Assembly: GCA_943735955.1 (NCBI GenBank)
Contig: OX030957.1
Span: forward strand, 751,001 to 815,000
Length of the DNA: 64,000 nt
Source of the DNA: Piscicola geometra
Lineage: Eukaryota; Annelida; Clitellata; Hirudinida; Piscicolidae
Direction: 5' to 3'
Shown here piece by piece: positions 21,620 to 37,784 of the stretch; position 1 is the stretch's first letter; each line of letters begins with the position of its first letter. The translations under genes were made by a program, and so were the position numbers. The notes beneath the pieces are model-generated. The model did not search any database. It was given only the letters and a program-made list of their open reading frames with translations, and was not told the origin of the DNA.

Positions 21620-24600
21620 CTTTTCAAGGTTGCAAGAGGCCTCCATAGAAGTGGAAGCGAAAGACGATGATGCTCTTTGACCTGCTTGATACTGCGACAA
21701 TGCTGATGAATAGTTGTTGCTCTTTTCGTAAGAAAACTCTTTCAACGGGATTTCCATCTTTACTACTTTATTATTAATGATGCCGGTGTCGGCAAGTTGA
21801 ATATTATTGTTTTTATCCAATGAATTTGATGTAGATGATGAAGTCATGGATGAATCTTCCGAAGTAGTAGTTGTAGTAGTTATAGTAGAAACAGTATTAG
21901 TAATAGTATTAGTAGTCGTAAAAGTAGTAGTAGTAGAAGAAATAGTAGTAAAAGTAGTAGTAGTAGTTGTAGTAATAGTAGTTGTAGTAGTAGTAGTAGT
22001 AGTTGTAGTTGTAGTAGTAGTAGTAGTAGAAGTTCCGACTTGATTGAAAGTACTATTCGGAGATTTATTCGCAGTGGTTTCTATACGAACACCGCCTTTG
22101 TTTTGCGTGGAACTGTTCATATGATATCTTTTATGAATGCTCACAGTACTCTGGTTGGTAGTAATGTTCTTAATATTGTTTTTTGAGCTGCTTTGGGTAT
22201 TTGCGTTGCTTTTAGTGTTGCCTTTATTCATAACGTCTTTAGGGTAGAGAGTATCGCTGAGTGTATGGCTGCTTGATTGGTTGCGTGCTACTGCCTTTTC
22301 TGCTTGGTTATTTGTGGAGTTTTCATCAGAGGTCGAGGCGTCGTCATCGATGTATTCGATCGATGAAAGGTGCTTTCGTTTGTTTTTCGCTTCGTTCGAA
22401 CGAGAAGAGATCTTTTTTCCTGGTGCAGACGAGCACTTGCTGCTGGAGTTTAAGTTGATCGATTCCGAGCTGTTATCCGTCGAGCTTTTAGCGGTGTTAT
22501 TCGCAGTTATTTGGTTCGTTTCAGCTGCAACTTTGTTTTCTCTTTGATCGTGAGAGAGGCAGATTGTGCTGGATATGTTATTAGAAACGCTGTCTTGCTC
22601 AACTTGAAAATCAATCGTCGTGTCTTCGATTGAGGCTGCTTGCTTCGGAGGTCGGAGGGAAGGATCGTGTGGAATGTCGTTCGAATCGACGCTCAAGCGG
22701 TTGCCTTCGACGGACCGGATTTCAGAGGTCAATGAAGGTTTGAGAAGTTGGAAGTGGTCAAAATTGCTCGTGTGGATTTGTGAGCTTGCAGCATTTGTGA
22801 GGTTTCTAGGCTGGGAGTGCGGTGAAGTCATCATTGGATTCGAGAATTGCCCGTATGTTGAAGAAGGAAAGCGGTGGAATTCGCCGTTGTTGGCACTCCC
22901 GTTAAGAAGATTAAACGTGGCGGAATTGGTTTCAGAGTGGTTAATAGGATTTAGAAGGTGTTGAAAAGACGGGTTGTGGATGAGCGGGGGAGGGGAGGGT
23001 GACGGGTTGATGATGATAGGCTCGACTTTTTGTAAGGTCTTCAAACGGTTTTTCATGAATGGTTGAACGTTGGCGACTGGGATGACTTTGGAGGACCTCC
23101 CTTGGGGGAACTGCTTGGCATTGGTCGTCATTGAATTATTCGGAATCGTATTATTCATTACGCTAGTCCAGTTCGAGTTGAAGTTATTAGTCAAAAGAGA
23201 ATTCAGACTAGTTTTGTTGCAGACAGAATTTAACTCTTGATTGAATGAGTTGGTATGAGTGCTGTTGATGATAGTGCAGGTTGAGTGGTCAGTGATATTG
23301 GCATTGAGAAGGTGCCCTTCGGTCCTTTGGAGTTGGCTTGTAATGGTGCATTGCGTGGAAGCAATGAGTGTTAGTGAGGTATTTGTGGGTTCAGAGGAAG
23401 AGACTGGAAAATTATTAGAACTTTGGAAAAAAGAAATGTGGGATGAATTTGGTAGAAGGCTCGGTGGTGTGTCGCTGAAATGGGAGTTGCTTGAGACATT
23501 AAAGACGTTGTTTGCTCTCTCGTGCGTTGCAATGGAGCTTTCCATAAGAGAGTCTGTTATCGAAGATAGCGCGATCGACTGACTGCTAGACTGGTTGAAA
23601 CTTTTGAGATTTAAATAAGCTGTCAGGCCACATCCCTCGGAAGATATAGTTCGATTGTTGGAAAAGTTGCTCTCATCAAACGAAGGTAAATTAGTTCGGT
23701 TTTTATAAGTATTTAGTCTGTTATCGATGCAAAGATCCTCACTTTTTAATATTTTCAAGTCTTTATTTTTTGTGAAGACGTTTTCGATGTTATTATTGTT
23801 ATTTTTGTTGATGAAATTTGCTTGATTAGGCTGGAGAGAGGGATTTTGAGGATAATTCTGTCCACGAGCGAGTTTTCCTGATTGGTTATACCTGTTCGCT
23901 TTGTACGTTGCGCTTTTGTAAACATCTTCTCCATTATAGTTTGAGCTCTGGAAGCCGGCTACATTTTGAAAATGATTTTCCTTCTTCAGGCTTACAAAAC
24001 TCCAATTATTCGAGCTGTTTCCTGCCATAAAAGGTTGCGCGTTACAGGAAACTAAATTGTTTTCCGCATTATTTTCCAATGTCGAGTTTTTGATATTCTC
24101 ACGTTTGATGTTTTGATACTTGGAGAAAGTTGTTTGCCTGTCTAGAAGATTGTTCCTGGAAGTGTGGCTTTCCAGGTCGTCAACAAAAATAGGGTTGTCC
24201 ACGTCACCAATTGAACAAGATCGTTGTTGTTGTTGTTGCAGAAGATACCCTCTTAATGGAAGCGATGTGAAGTTACCACAACCACTTTCAACCTTTCGAT
24301 GTTGTTGAGTCGCTTGCTGCATTTTAGAAGTGCAGCCTTGGTAGAGGTCTTTCTGATGGGAAGTGTTGAATTCTTGCTGCAGTGGTATCAAGTTAGTCTG
24401 ACTGAATTGAAAGTTCCTGATCGGGTTATTGGACGTTGCAAAAGTGTGAGACATTGCCTCTTGTCTCTTAAGCGACAAATCCAGTGGACGTTCCATCATT
24501 GAGTCAGCCTTGATTGGAAGAGATGCAAGCACAGCGGGAGAGGGAGGGCGTTTGTTGGGGCAGGTGAGGTCCAGAGGCTGGTCGTCCGTGGTGGCTGGAA

Positions 24601-25459
24601 GAGTCTTGGGAGTGTTATTCAGTTGTTGCGCTTGATTTTGTTGCAGTTGTTGCGCTTGATTTTGTTGCAGTTGTTGGATCAGTGGTGGAGTTTGAAGTTG
24701 TCGTAAATGCGGAACAATTTGCGCTTGTGTCGACAGTGGAGCTTGGAATGACGGCTGACGAGGATCAGTTGTTGCAAATACTTGCTCGTTTTGTGCTACT
24801 TTTTCTATTTTAAACTCGTTAAAACCACTCATACTTTTCACATACGTCTCTTCCTTGCCAACTTCAAGAATCGACTTCTGATCAATAGACACTAAAGGAT
24901 TGTTCACGAGCGTAGAAGCCGAAAAGCCATTAGTTGTTGCGTCTAAATTTTCATAATTTGTTGTCGTTTTAATAGAAAGATTATCCGGGCTTCCGTAAAG
25001 CGGGCTTTCGTTTTTAACTCCTGAGCACGAAATATGGTCTAAAATACGGCAATTTTTTTCTTTTTTATTTGTTTTTGCAGATTTATCTTTTTTATCAGCT
25101 TCTTCACTTTCTTCGATACATATTTGTTTTTCTGTTATTTCTGTTTTATCTTTTTTGTCAGTTAGTTGGGGTGCCGTTTCGTTCAAATCTTGCACATTAT
25201 CTTTGTGATTGCTCGCAGGAATACCGGTCAAACACTCTAAATCGTTTGTTGTTTGCAAGGTGGGGATAATGAGTTGAGAGGAATGCGATGCGATTGGTTT
25301 AGGAGGTTCAAAATCAGCCTCAAGGACGGAGGATGGATGGATATGATTGTTGGATGGATGAGTGATAGTGGATGTTGGAGGGACGATAGAGGAAGATGGC
25401 TGATTGAAGGCTTTGAGGGACGAAATATTCGACACTGTTTTAACAATCTCGTCTGCCAT
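21620..25459 (-). CDS. Large low-complexity exon with two CtBP-binding motifs; likely BCOR-like N-terminal region
   Basis: This is a single open exon of 1,280 codons from ATG at 25459 to a GTGTGC donor after 21620 (phase 0). It is rich in Ser, Asn, Gln and Thr, with QLQQNQAQ repeats near residue 270 and a Thr/Ser tract near residues 1145-1210 encoded by a (GTA/GTT)n-like repeat on the plus strand. Two short motifs stand out: QPLDLT near residue 294 and RPLDLSLK near residue 323, both of the P-x-D-L-S/T type bound by the co-repressor CtBP. No folded domain is recognised. It ends in phase 0 and the next downstream exon on the same strand (9492) begins in phase 0, so it can be the 5' part of the ankyrin gene. 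That gives the known BCOR/BCORL1 order: disordered region with a CtBP motif, then ankyrin repeats. The join is inferred. Confidence 0.7.
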
Positions 25460-26307
25460 TGTGTCGCTTGGGGGATGATCGATTTAATGCATTTACTGGT
25501 TGTGCTATCGCTTTGAGATTCGATTTTAAAATTAATTTAAATTAATCATTGAATATCACGAAGATGGCGTTTTTGATTTAGCTGAGTATTTATATTCGGA
25601 TGTTGAAAAAATGGATTATTATAAAGAAAACTCTTTTCATAGAAAAAACGGTGATGAATAGTCTGAATTTTCATCAATGTAAATCGATAATAATTCCGAC
25701 ATAAGTTCCTTATAATCCTAATCAGAGATGTGTCAGTGAATCACCAAAATTTGACAACGATATCAAATAAAGTCTAACTTAAAATAAAAACGTCAACTTG
25801 AAACTAATATAAAAATTTAGACCTACTGGTCACGACAGATGTTCTTGGTTCATCATACAGTTTGTTAGCAAAAATATCCACACAAGCAATTATCCAAACG
25901 AGGTCTCGTAATTGTGCTCTATCCTGTTTGTAGGGGCGTATCCAGGCATCAGCGTTGAATCAACCTCATCGCAGCTAATAAAAATCAGTTATTTTGAACT
26001 TTTAAGAACAGTCTCGAAATAACTAACAAGTTGAGGGTCTAGTCACTAGTTTAGTCTCGCGTCATAGTTAAATCCACACTGTTACTAAGCGATAACTTTG
26101 GAGGTTCTAAAAACGCAAATAAACATTTTATTAAAACTAAAACTGCAAATTATTGGTTATTTATAAAACCTATCAATTTTATTGGCCAACGAAATAAGTC
26201 TAAAAGATCTTTCGTAAATAAATTAGAGAAACAAACTTCAAAATACGAGACAGAGTGAAAGTCAGCTCAAACAAGGCTATTACTCTATCAATGAACGCTA
26301 TACTATA

Positions 26308-29485
<3,178 letters not shown>

Positions 29486-29489
29486 ATTA

Positions 29490-29735
29490 TCATTACCATC
29501 AAAATCTTAGACATCATAATCATTACCATCAAAATCTTAGACATCATAATCATTACCATCAAAACCTTAGACATCATAATCATTACCATCAAAACCTTAG
29601 ACATCATAATCATTACCATCAAAACCTTAGACATCATAATCATTACCATCAAAACCTTAGACATCGTAATCATTACCATCAAAACCTTAGACATCGTAAT
29701 CATTACCATCAAAACCTTAGACATCATAATCATCA
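29490..29735. repeat. 30-bp minisatellite
   Basis: About eight copies of a 30-base unit (cattaccatcaaaacctt plus agacatcataat) with few substitutions. Because 30 is a multiple of three, both strands read open (TIKTLDIIII on plus, KVLMVMIMMS on minus), but there is no gene context. Confidence 0.9.
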
Positions 29736-31400
29736 TCTTCTTCCTCTCTTCGTAACTCTTCCATCTTCATCACTTTTCAGAATTCTCTCCGTCATTTCCT
29801 TCTCCGGAAGGTCTTTTAGAAACTATTATCAGGACTTTTGAGTCATTCACAGCATATTGCCAAGTAGGAAGACGTGTAAATAACCGTGTCTTTGCACATA
29901 TATCGTTGTATCGAATACTCTTGCGTATATAAAGTATAGTTTTAGGCATTGTATACAAAAGTATACAATCTTTATATGCAAACATATAGTACTGATTGTA
30001 TACTTTCTATGGTATGTAGGGGGTATGGCATACAGTCTATACATATAGAGATCGTTCAATACTGTGTATGCATGCTGGAAGATTGAAGTGTGAGTATCTG
30101 TGAGTCTGCCTGCTTATATGTGTGTATATGTCTGTGTTCTTGTGCATTTGTGTGCGTGTGTGTGCGTGTGTGTTTGTAGGCTTGTGAGCGTGTTTCTGGT
30201 CCAAACTGATGGATTAGAATATTTATGCAAAATGAATTGAGGTTTTGTAGATTAATGTCTTCGATGAACTTTTCAAAAGTTTTGCTTTATAAATAAATGC
30301 TTGGAAATTAGTTTTATTTTGATTATAATAACGAGTCGAATAGTTTTAAGGAATTTTTAAGTTATAAAAATATTCTTGAAGTTGAGTAAATTAAATGGAT
30401 TTGTATTAATTAATTCTATCAAAATTTTATAACTTTAGTTTTTTTGCGTTTAATAAACAAATAAATTCAATGTTTTTTATGTGGAGATGAAATAGTTTTC
30501 TGACGAGCGTTAAAAAATAAATGTTGTTGGTTTCGATACATGCTATATTTAAAAAAGTAAAATTTGCTAAATATTTTTTAGCATTCTTCACAAAATTAAA
30601 ATATGGTAAAATTGTGTTTTTCGTTATTTCGAATGTTATTACAATGGACTCATTGGGTGTTTGCTTTGTAAATACACTGTTAAGGCGAAAAAGATTTTAT
30701 ACAAATAAACTTTTCAATATGTTAATATATTCCATTATTTTTCCAACTATTAAATTTTTGATGAGTAGAAAAGGGGGATTAATGGAATGTTGCTTACAAG
30801 TTTCTGATGAAATCTTTATAAAAATACAATAAGCATCCCTTCTAAAATCAATGAATGGCGTGAAAGCTTGAACGAAAAATTTTTTGATTAAACTTTAATA
30901 TAAATAGAAAAATAAAATCTGGAATAAATGATCACAGTCCTTTATGCAAACATGAAAATGCAATATTCAGTTATGGAGCCTTGCATAAGCATTAAAAAGA
31001 TAATTATACTAGTAGACCAAACAATTAGGCTTATACATTTTCTTAAGAATTCAACTTTTTCACATGATCTTATTCCTCTTGAGTTCGTTTATAAAGCAAT
31101 TGTTTCGCCATCGATCACAAGACGCCTGTCCCAGCCTCAATCGCCCCTAATCCATTCCTTTTGCAACACCCAATGAAAGTCCTTTTTTAAAAATGATTAT
31201 GCAAACTCTTTAGCTTTTTATCAATTTCACGGAAAAACTTTGTGAAAGTTAATTAAATGTGTTATTCCGAACCCGGGGAATTAAAGCTATTCCGGAATAA
31301 AAACACTGTGTTTTGAAATCGTAATGATTTTAAGATGATATTAGTTCGTTACGATGAAAAAGTAGAAAAATAATTGGTTGAAAAAATTATTCTATATTTT
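29736..31400. other. Non-coding AT-rich stretch
   Basis: Only short AT-driven open frames and a TGTG-rich patch at 30110-30180 are visible. I see no gene. Confidence 0.5.
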
Positions 31401-31409
31401 CTATCCAAC

Positions 31410-31720
31410 TAAATGTATTTTCAAGAAACCGCAATCTGGGATGGCAATCTCTGCAAACCCGTCATAGTGACTCCCGACGGGTATTTATGCACAAGACCAC
31501 TCACAACCTGCTTGAAACACCTGCCGACGCCTGCATCTTTCAGCTACTGTGAACCTAAAAAATGGCAAAAACGTATGCTTTCAAGTCGCATTCTACCAAA
31601 CTGAACCGTACAAATATTCTTTATTCCTGGAACTGACTGACTCTGCATTCAGTTGCTAGTAGCAGTCACCACACCACTCCAGAACATTTCAAAGCTTATT
31701 CGCTCTTGAATGAACTATAA
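31410..31720 (+). pseudogene. Decayed non-LTR retrotransposon (LINE) 3' fragment
   Basis: One frame reads NLGWQSLQTRHSDSRRVFMH then TTHNLLETPAD, the conserved tail after the reverse transcriptase of many LINEs (LGW..L..RR...R..M.YK...L...P). After a frame change it continues CFQVAFYQTEPYKYSLF, matching the following motif (RT...YKYSFFPR....WN.L). Stops and frameshifts break it, so it is dead. It stands out as GC-richer than its surroundings. Confidence 0.65.
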
Positions 31721-32164
31721 ACACAGTACTTATTTATTTTATTTATTTTTATCTGTTTTATATTTAACATTTATATATTTTCTGAAATTTATTGATATGT
31801 TATTCAAAGATATTGTTAATGTGCATTAAATCTCCAGAGGAGCACTGTACAACAAGGGAAGAAGAATAGAAAGAAGATTAAGAATAGTCGAAATAAATTA
31901 CTGAAAATGTTGGTGCTTGTGGGGGACGGCCAAACGTCAAAAATTTACTTTTTGATTTTTGACTCTAAACAATTCTGGTCATTAATTATTCAAACCCACT
32001 TTTAATTGAAAGTGGCGTATTCATCTTGAGCCATTGATGCGCCATTGCGACAAGATATTATTAACATTGACAATATAACCAAATATTCGTATTCTTTTTT
32101 ACATTGAAAACTACTTCAGTCTTGTTATGTGAAAATATATTTTTTCTCATAGCCCACCAGGCCA

Positions 32165-32585
<421 letters not shown>

Positions 32586-32589
32586 ACGC

Positions 32590-34550
32590 ACGCGGATACG
32601 ATTGATCGGAAGGAGTCTCTAAGTAATAATCAGGACCATAGCAATGCCAGCGCAAGTTGACCTTGACATCGTCATCATGTGACCGTGAGTTTGATGCCTA
32701 CGTGCGCTTTTAAGACTTTGATTCGACACCATTTTGCACAGTAGTATGGATGTGGAAAGAAAACAGATCAATTGTAGAATTTATTTAAAATAATTATAAT
32801 TTAATAAATTATAGTTTATGAACCTTGAGGGTTTTAAAAATGCATTAATCTATCAATAATTGAGGCTACTGAATAATACTATTAATTTATAATTATAATT
32901 TTATTTATTTTATTAATTATTTTTTATATTATTCGCTTCATATGTTTGTTGTCATCATTTATAATATTTTACCCCTTTCTGGTCATTTATGCTTTGAAGA
33001 CTTTTATCTCTTTTTTTCTTTTTTTCTTTCAAATTTTGCTGCTTTGCTTTTTCAATATCTAAGTATAAAATTTAAAAGGTTTAAAAATATGTTAATTTTT
33101 ATTAGTTTTTTCAGCAAAAACAATCTAGGGAAATATATGCAATATTATTGGTTTTATAGAATTTTATAATATTGCTTTTATTTCAATAGGGTATTTGAAA
33201 ACTTCGTAATTTATGACCGCAGGAAATTATAGCAATAAATACAAGAATCTGGAAAAAACATGCTTTCATTTTTGTAGCACTGACTTTTAAATGCGTATAA
33301 AACTTTTCTTGTTAATATAGATTTAAACTTAATCTAAAATTCAATATTTTTGTGTAAACTTTTAAATCATTCGTAAAACACTAAAACATCATTGCAGAGA
33401 AACGAGTGTGAATGAAAAATTAAATTCAAATTCAAACGTTTTTTAATAATTTTATTCTTTTTATTTTTAATATTGAAGGCTGCAAAATAAAAATTCTTGA
33501 AAGACTTTCCTTGTTGAAAGCTTGTTAAAAATTCTTAAGGTTTCTTTTTTCACTTAAAACTACATGAGTCTTTGATTTTCAGTGGTTAGGGAAAATGATT
33601 TCAGAAAATTCCTGATTGGTTCAATTCCGGTTGTCGCTGATGTTGAGAAACAAGGAACGAATAAGTTTATCACGGGTATATGTGGAACCTCTAAGAGATT
33701 GCTGACGTTAGTTGCATGCTTCTGAAAGGCTTACTGTAGAGTAAGCCACTACAAAATGAACGATTGATTCATTAAAGCTGCCAGCCTTCCAAAACATACA
33801 TCGTGAAATCTGCGACTATGCGCATTGCGCATAACCTTTAGAGTCCCTGATTAAGACGCTGTGCATTGCTGCGTCATTGCTGGAGAATTCACCAGGACTC
33901 TAAAATCGAAATACTGATGAAGTTATGATGATGATGTTTTGAAATTTTAGTGACGATGTTCCAAGGGAATTTCAAGTTTTTAACTCTTTAATAATATTTT
34001 TGCAATGATTTCTTCACGATTCCGTCAAGTTATTTGAGGCTTTCAAAATAATTAATGATTTCGTTACTATATAATCTGAGCAATGCTTGGGTTGGGAGTT
34101 GTGCCGAATTTAGTTTTTCAAAAAACATTATTCCTTTTTTTGTATTTTAAAAATAGAAATAAATTATATTATCTTTTTATCGAAAGCATTAAAAAGGCTT
34201 TAAAAAATGTTTTTCATCTCACATAACACATAAGTAAAATTAATAATACTTTTGTTGCAGCCATTTTCATAAATCTCAAACTTTATTCACTGTCATTATT
34301 AATAAGGCGCTCGATGGCACGCATGGATACGTTATGGAAAAGCACCGACGATGCCGGCGATTAAGCCTATGACGACAGATAAATAATAATAAACATCTCA
34401 AACGTAGCATCAATATTAAGGAGTTGAAGAAAATCTTATGGGAAATCAATTTTCAGGTATATTTCAACATAATTTTTGAGTTTATAACAAAATGGTTAAT
34501 AGTAGTATTAATAGAGTTGAGAGTAGAGGTTCTCATGGCAGTTGTGATAG
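32590..34550. other. Non-coding stretch with small palindromes
   Basis: No gene seen. At 33817-33833 lies a perfect palindrome, tatgcgcattgcgcata, which resembles an NRF-1-type site. Right after it, 33837-33904 is bounded by the 10-base inverted repeat tttagagtcc / ggactctaaa. Confidence 0.5.
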
Positions 34551-34552
34551 TA

Positions 34553-34800
34553 ATGATGATGATTAAACTGATGATAGTAATGACAATGATTAAACTAATG
34601 ATAGTAATGACAATGATTAAACTAATGATAGTAATGACAATGATTAAACTAATGATAGTAATGACAATGATTAAACTAATGATTGTAATGACAATGATTA
34701 AACTAATGATAGTAATGACAATGATTAAACTAATGATAGTAATGACAATGATTAAACTAATTATAGTAACGACAATGATTAAACTAATGATAGTAATGAT
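34553..34800. repeat. 27-bp minisatellite
   Basis: About nine copies of actaatgatagtaatgac followed by aatgattaa. The unit is divisible by three, so the array is open on the plus strand (IKLMIVMTM repeats), but there is no sign of a gene. Confidence 0.9.
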
Positions 34801-35675
34801 GATGATAATGATGATAACGATTATAATAATGAGAGCGTTCTTAGCCGAAAGGTGGGTCCTTGTAGCGAGTGACCTGATAAGTTATCAGAAGTTCGAGCAA
34901 GTATGATGGGTCTATCCTCAACCGCTTCAGGTCACATGTTCCATCATTCATAAACTCAAAAATGAAGCTTACTCATCAACAATAATTCCTGATCGAAACC
35001 TAAGTATTTTTACATTTATTTGAATATTATAAAAATTTATCTCATCTCTTTTTCTTGAACCCACCTTCCCATGTCTTTAACGCTGATATTGAAGTACTTT
35101 GTGACTAAGGTAACTAAACTTAATGATAGAAACCTTACCATGTTTATTTGTGAAAGAAAGATATTTGACATTTGTGTAAGATAGTAAAAAAGAATAAAGA
35201 TAAATGAACATTTGAAGTCAGACAGGCCCATTAAACGTGAAATAAATAATTTAGCTTTGAAGAATGATGATGAATCAACCGATAAAAAAGAAATTATAAT
35301 TAATTTTAAAGATACAAGAGAGATTAAGGCTTTAATGCAGAGCTTTAAAATTATCCTTTTGAAAAGCATCAAGTCAAAAAGTAAACTAATTATGACAAAA
35401 GAATGACCACAAGAGAAAGATGGGTGGGTAGATCGATACGACCCTGGCATGCAGAAACTAAAATTTTGAATTAAAAATCTAAAATCTATCCTATCATTTT
35501 TATTTTAAAATGAAAAATATCATCACTCATATATCATAAAAAACACCTCACGAGTAAACTATTGAACACGCTACGACACAAAATCACCATGCCAAAACTA
35601 CCCCCCCCCCACCACTGCCACACTGCACTACCCTGCACAAACTACTTCTGTAACCTTAACACACCCCAACACCAC

Positions 35676-35785
35676 CCACACACACACACGCACACACACA
35701 CACACACACGCACACAAACACACACACACACAAACACACACAGACACACACACACCTCAACACACACACACCACACACACACACA
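35676..35785. repeat. (CA)n microsatellite in TMED 3' region
   Basis: An imperfect CA run that starts about 7 bases beyond the stop codon of the TMED gene, so in transcript sense it is a GT-rich 3' UTR or flank. Confidence 0.9.
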
Positions 35786-35791
35786 AAAGCA

Positions 35792-37416
35792 TCACACGAG
35801 CTTCTTGGTCTCGAAGAACTTTCTCAAGTGCTGCATCTGCCACACGCACACGAGCACGAAGAGAGCGCTCTGGCTGATCGACCACCACAGCACGTGTTGA
35901 CTGGTCGAGTCACTGACTTGCCGGAAGTTTTCTTCCCTTAGCTGCGCGGTTGGTTTGGTGATGTGGTTCGTTCGATTTAAGAGTTTTTATGTTTGCTTTT
36001 TTTGTGGCATATTAAATAGGAATGTATGCGTGATAGTTATTGGGGAAATGACTGCAAAATTGATAAAACCACTGAAAAAATCTTATCACCAATCCATCGC
36101 ACCATAATGCTACGACTTCTTCAGCGCCCAATGCCGCAATCAACAGAATTAGGGACAAAATAGACCTTACACGAAATATACTTTAAAAATAGACCTTGGC
36201 CCTAAACCAAGACCTTATTATGTCAAAGGCTACTTTTTAAGATCTATTTTGTGCAAGGTAAATTTTTTCTAAAGAGCGATTCCGTCCAAGGTATATTTTG
36301 TTGCATACCCAATGAAACCCTCATCACTCACCATGACCAACAAACGAACCCTCTGGTAGGCCTGTTCCTTCTGGATCTGCTCCGTTTGCTCCTTCAGTTG
36401 GTAGATCCTCATCTGCAACTCGTTCAACTTCTCGTGCTTCTGCACCTCCTTGTAGTCTGTCGCCTCCTCCCCCACGTGGATCGAAAAGTGAACTTTCTGT
36501 AGAATGATTGGAAGGGGGGGGAGGGATGATTAATTAAAAGTTAATGGAAGGTAATACAGGGATGGAACAAATTAAAGACAATTGATCTTTTGTTACAGAC
36601 CATTGATTTGATTATGCGTATTAGCATGGGAAAAATATGTTACGAAAATTTGCAGCATTTAAAGAAGTTGCATATGCTCAAGACCTGTTGAATATTTATA
36701 GTATAATATCCATGATTGTGAATAATCATATTTCTATTATTCTGATCATGAAAATGCATTGTGACAAACCAAGTCTCCTCCTCCGAACCAGGCGGTGGAG
36801 TTGGAGTAGAGACAGATGAGATGTTCGCCAGACGAGTGCGAACTGAAGGTGAACTTGCCCTCCGTCGAGTATGTCTGTGCATGCAGATTATAGTGTTATT
36901 TGGTATAAAGTGCAACTTTGAAAATTTTAAATTTGTAAAACATTAAAGTTTAAAAGCTATCAGCCTTATTAAATGCTAAAAACAAACCCTTGAAAGAATG
37001 ATTTTGTCAGTAGGATCTGAAATCTCAACATGCATTCCTAGACCAGGACCGGCAACAACAAATTTATCTTCATCTTTATTGAATTTTTCCGTTTTGTACT
37101 TTCCTGATAATTTAAATACTATTTAGTTCAAAAATATACAATATAAATCAATATTAAAGTCAAAATTTTAAATAATACTAGAATATTGAATAAAAATATA
37201 TGAAGGCATAATTTATATATACTTCATTTTTAAATTTATTTATAAAATCTGGTAAATGAATATCTTGTATGATTTACCTACAACCATGGTGTCTTGAGCT
37301 ATATCTTCTGAAAAACATTTCTTTTCAGTTTCTTTGATATAAAAGTATAAGCTTGAAACAATATTTACAGAGCAAAGCAAGTAAAAGAGGGTAATTCGCG
37401 AGTTTTTGTACATCAT
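35792..37416 (-). CDS. TMED9: p24 family cargo receptor, TMED4/TMED9 type
   Basis: Five exons: 37416-37278, 37103-36988, 36874-36770, 36496-36350 and 35941-35792 (TGA). Together they are 657 bases, 218 residues, with every junction in phase; the family is usually 200-235 residues. The order is: signal peptide at 1-23; [14 protein letters not shown], the conserved start of the mature GOLD domain; [34 protein letters not shown]; a coiled coil ([20 protein letters not shown]); a membrane helix near residues 188-206; and the cytosolic tail FFETKKLV with the FF and KK signals for COPII and COPI. Members shuttle between ER and Golgi and help load secretory cargo. The alpha subclass (TMED4/9, fly eclair) fits best because of ETEKKCF and the KKLV end. 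The symbol is by family resemblance; TMED4 is equally possible. The start is the first of two adjacent ATGs. Confidence 0.95.
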
Positions 37417-37784
37417 AATTAACGATTAATGAAAGCTTTACGTATTTTGCGTATAAAAGTTAATATGCTGGAAACATAGAAAGTTTCTAAAATAATAAAC
37501 ACTTTTATAAAAAGTGAAAAATTTGAAAACACTCATGTTTTATAATTATTTTGAAAAACTTTTTATAATTTTCAAATCGTTAATTTCACATCATTATAAA
37601 ACAAATATTTTTATCTTGTAGGATTAATATAGTATTAATGCAAAAATTATTCAATGACAAATTTTGAGGCGTATATAATAAATCCATTCACATTTATAAG
37701 AAGTTTACGCTACCTTGACCTATTATTGTTTTGATTGATCAAGTCGATACTTTATTAAATTTGATTTCAATAAAATTAAACAAA
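37417..37784. promoter_or_regulatory. Divergent promoter region between TMED and BRICHOS genes
   Basis: Only 368 bases separate the start codons of two genes transcribed away from each other, so both promoters, or one shared bidirectional promoter, must lie here unless 5' UTR introns extend further. The stretch is AT-rich, with no obvious TATA or CCAAT box that I would commit to. Confidence 0.5.

Noticed and set aside
21807..24502. Several plus-strand ORFs of 60-114 codons
   Set aside because: Antisense shadows of the large minus-strand exon.
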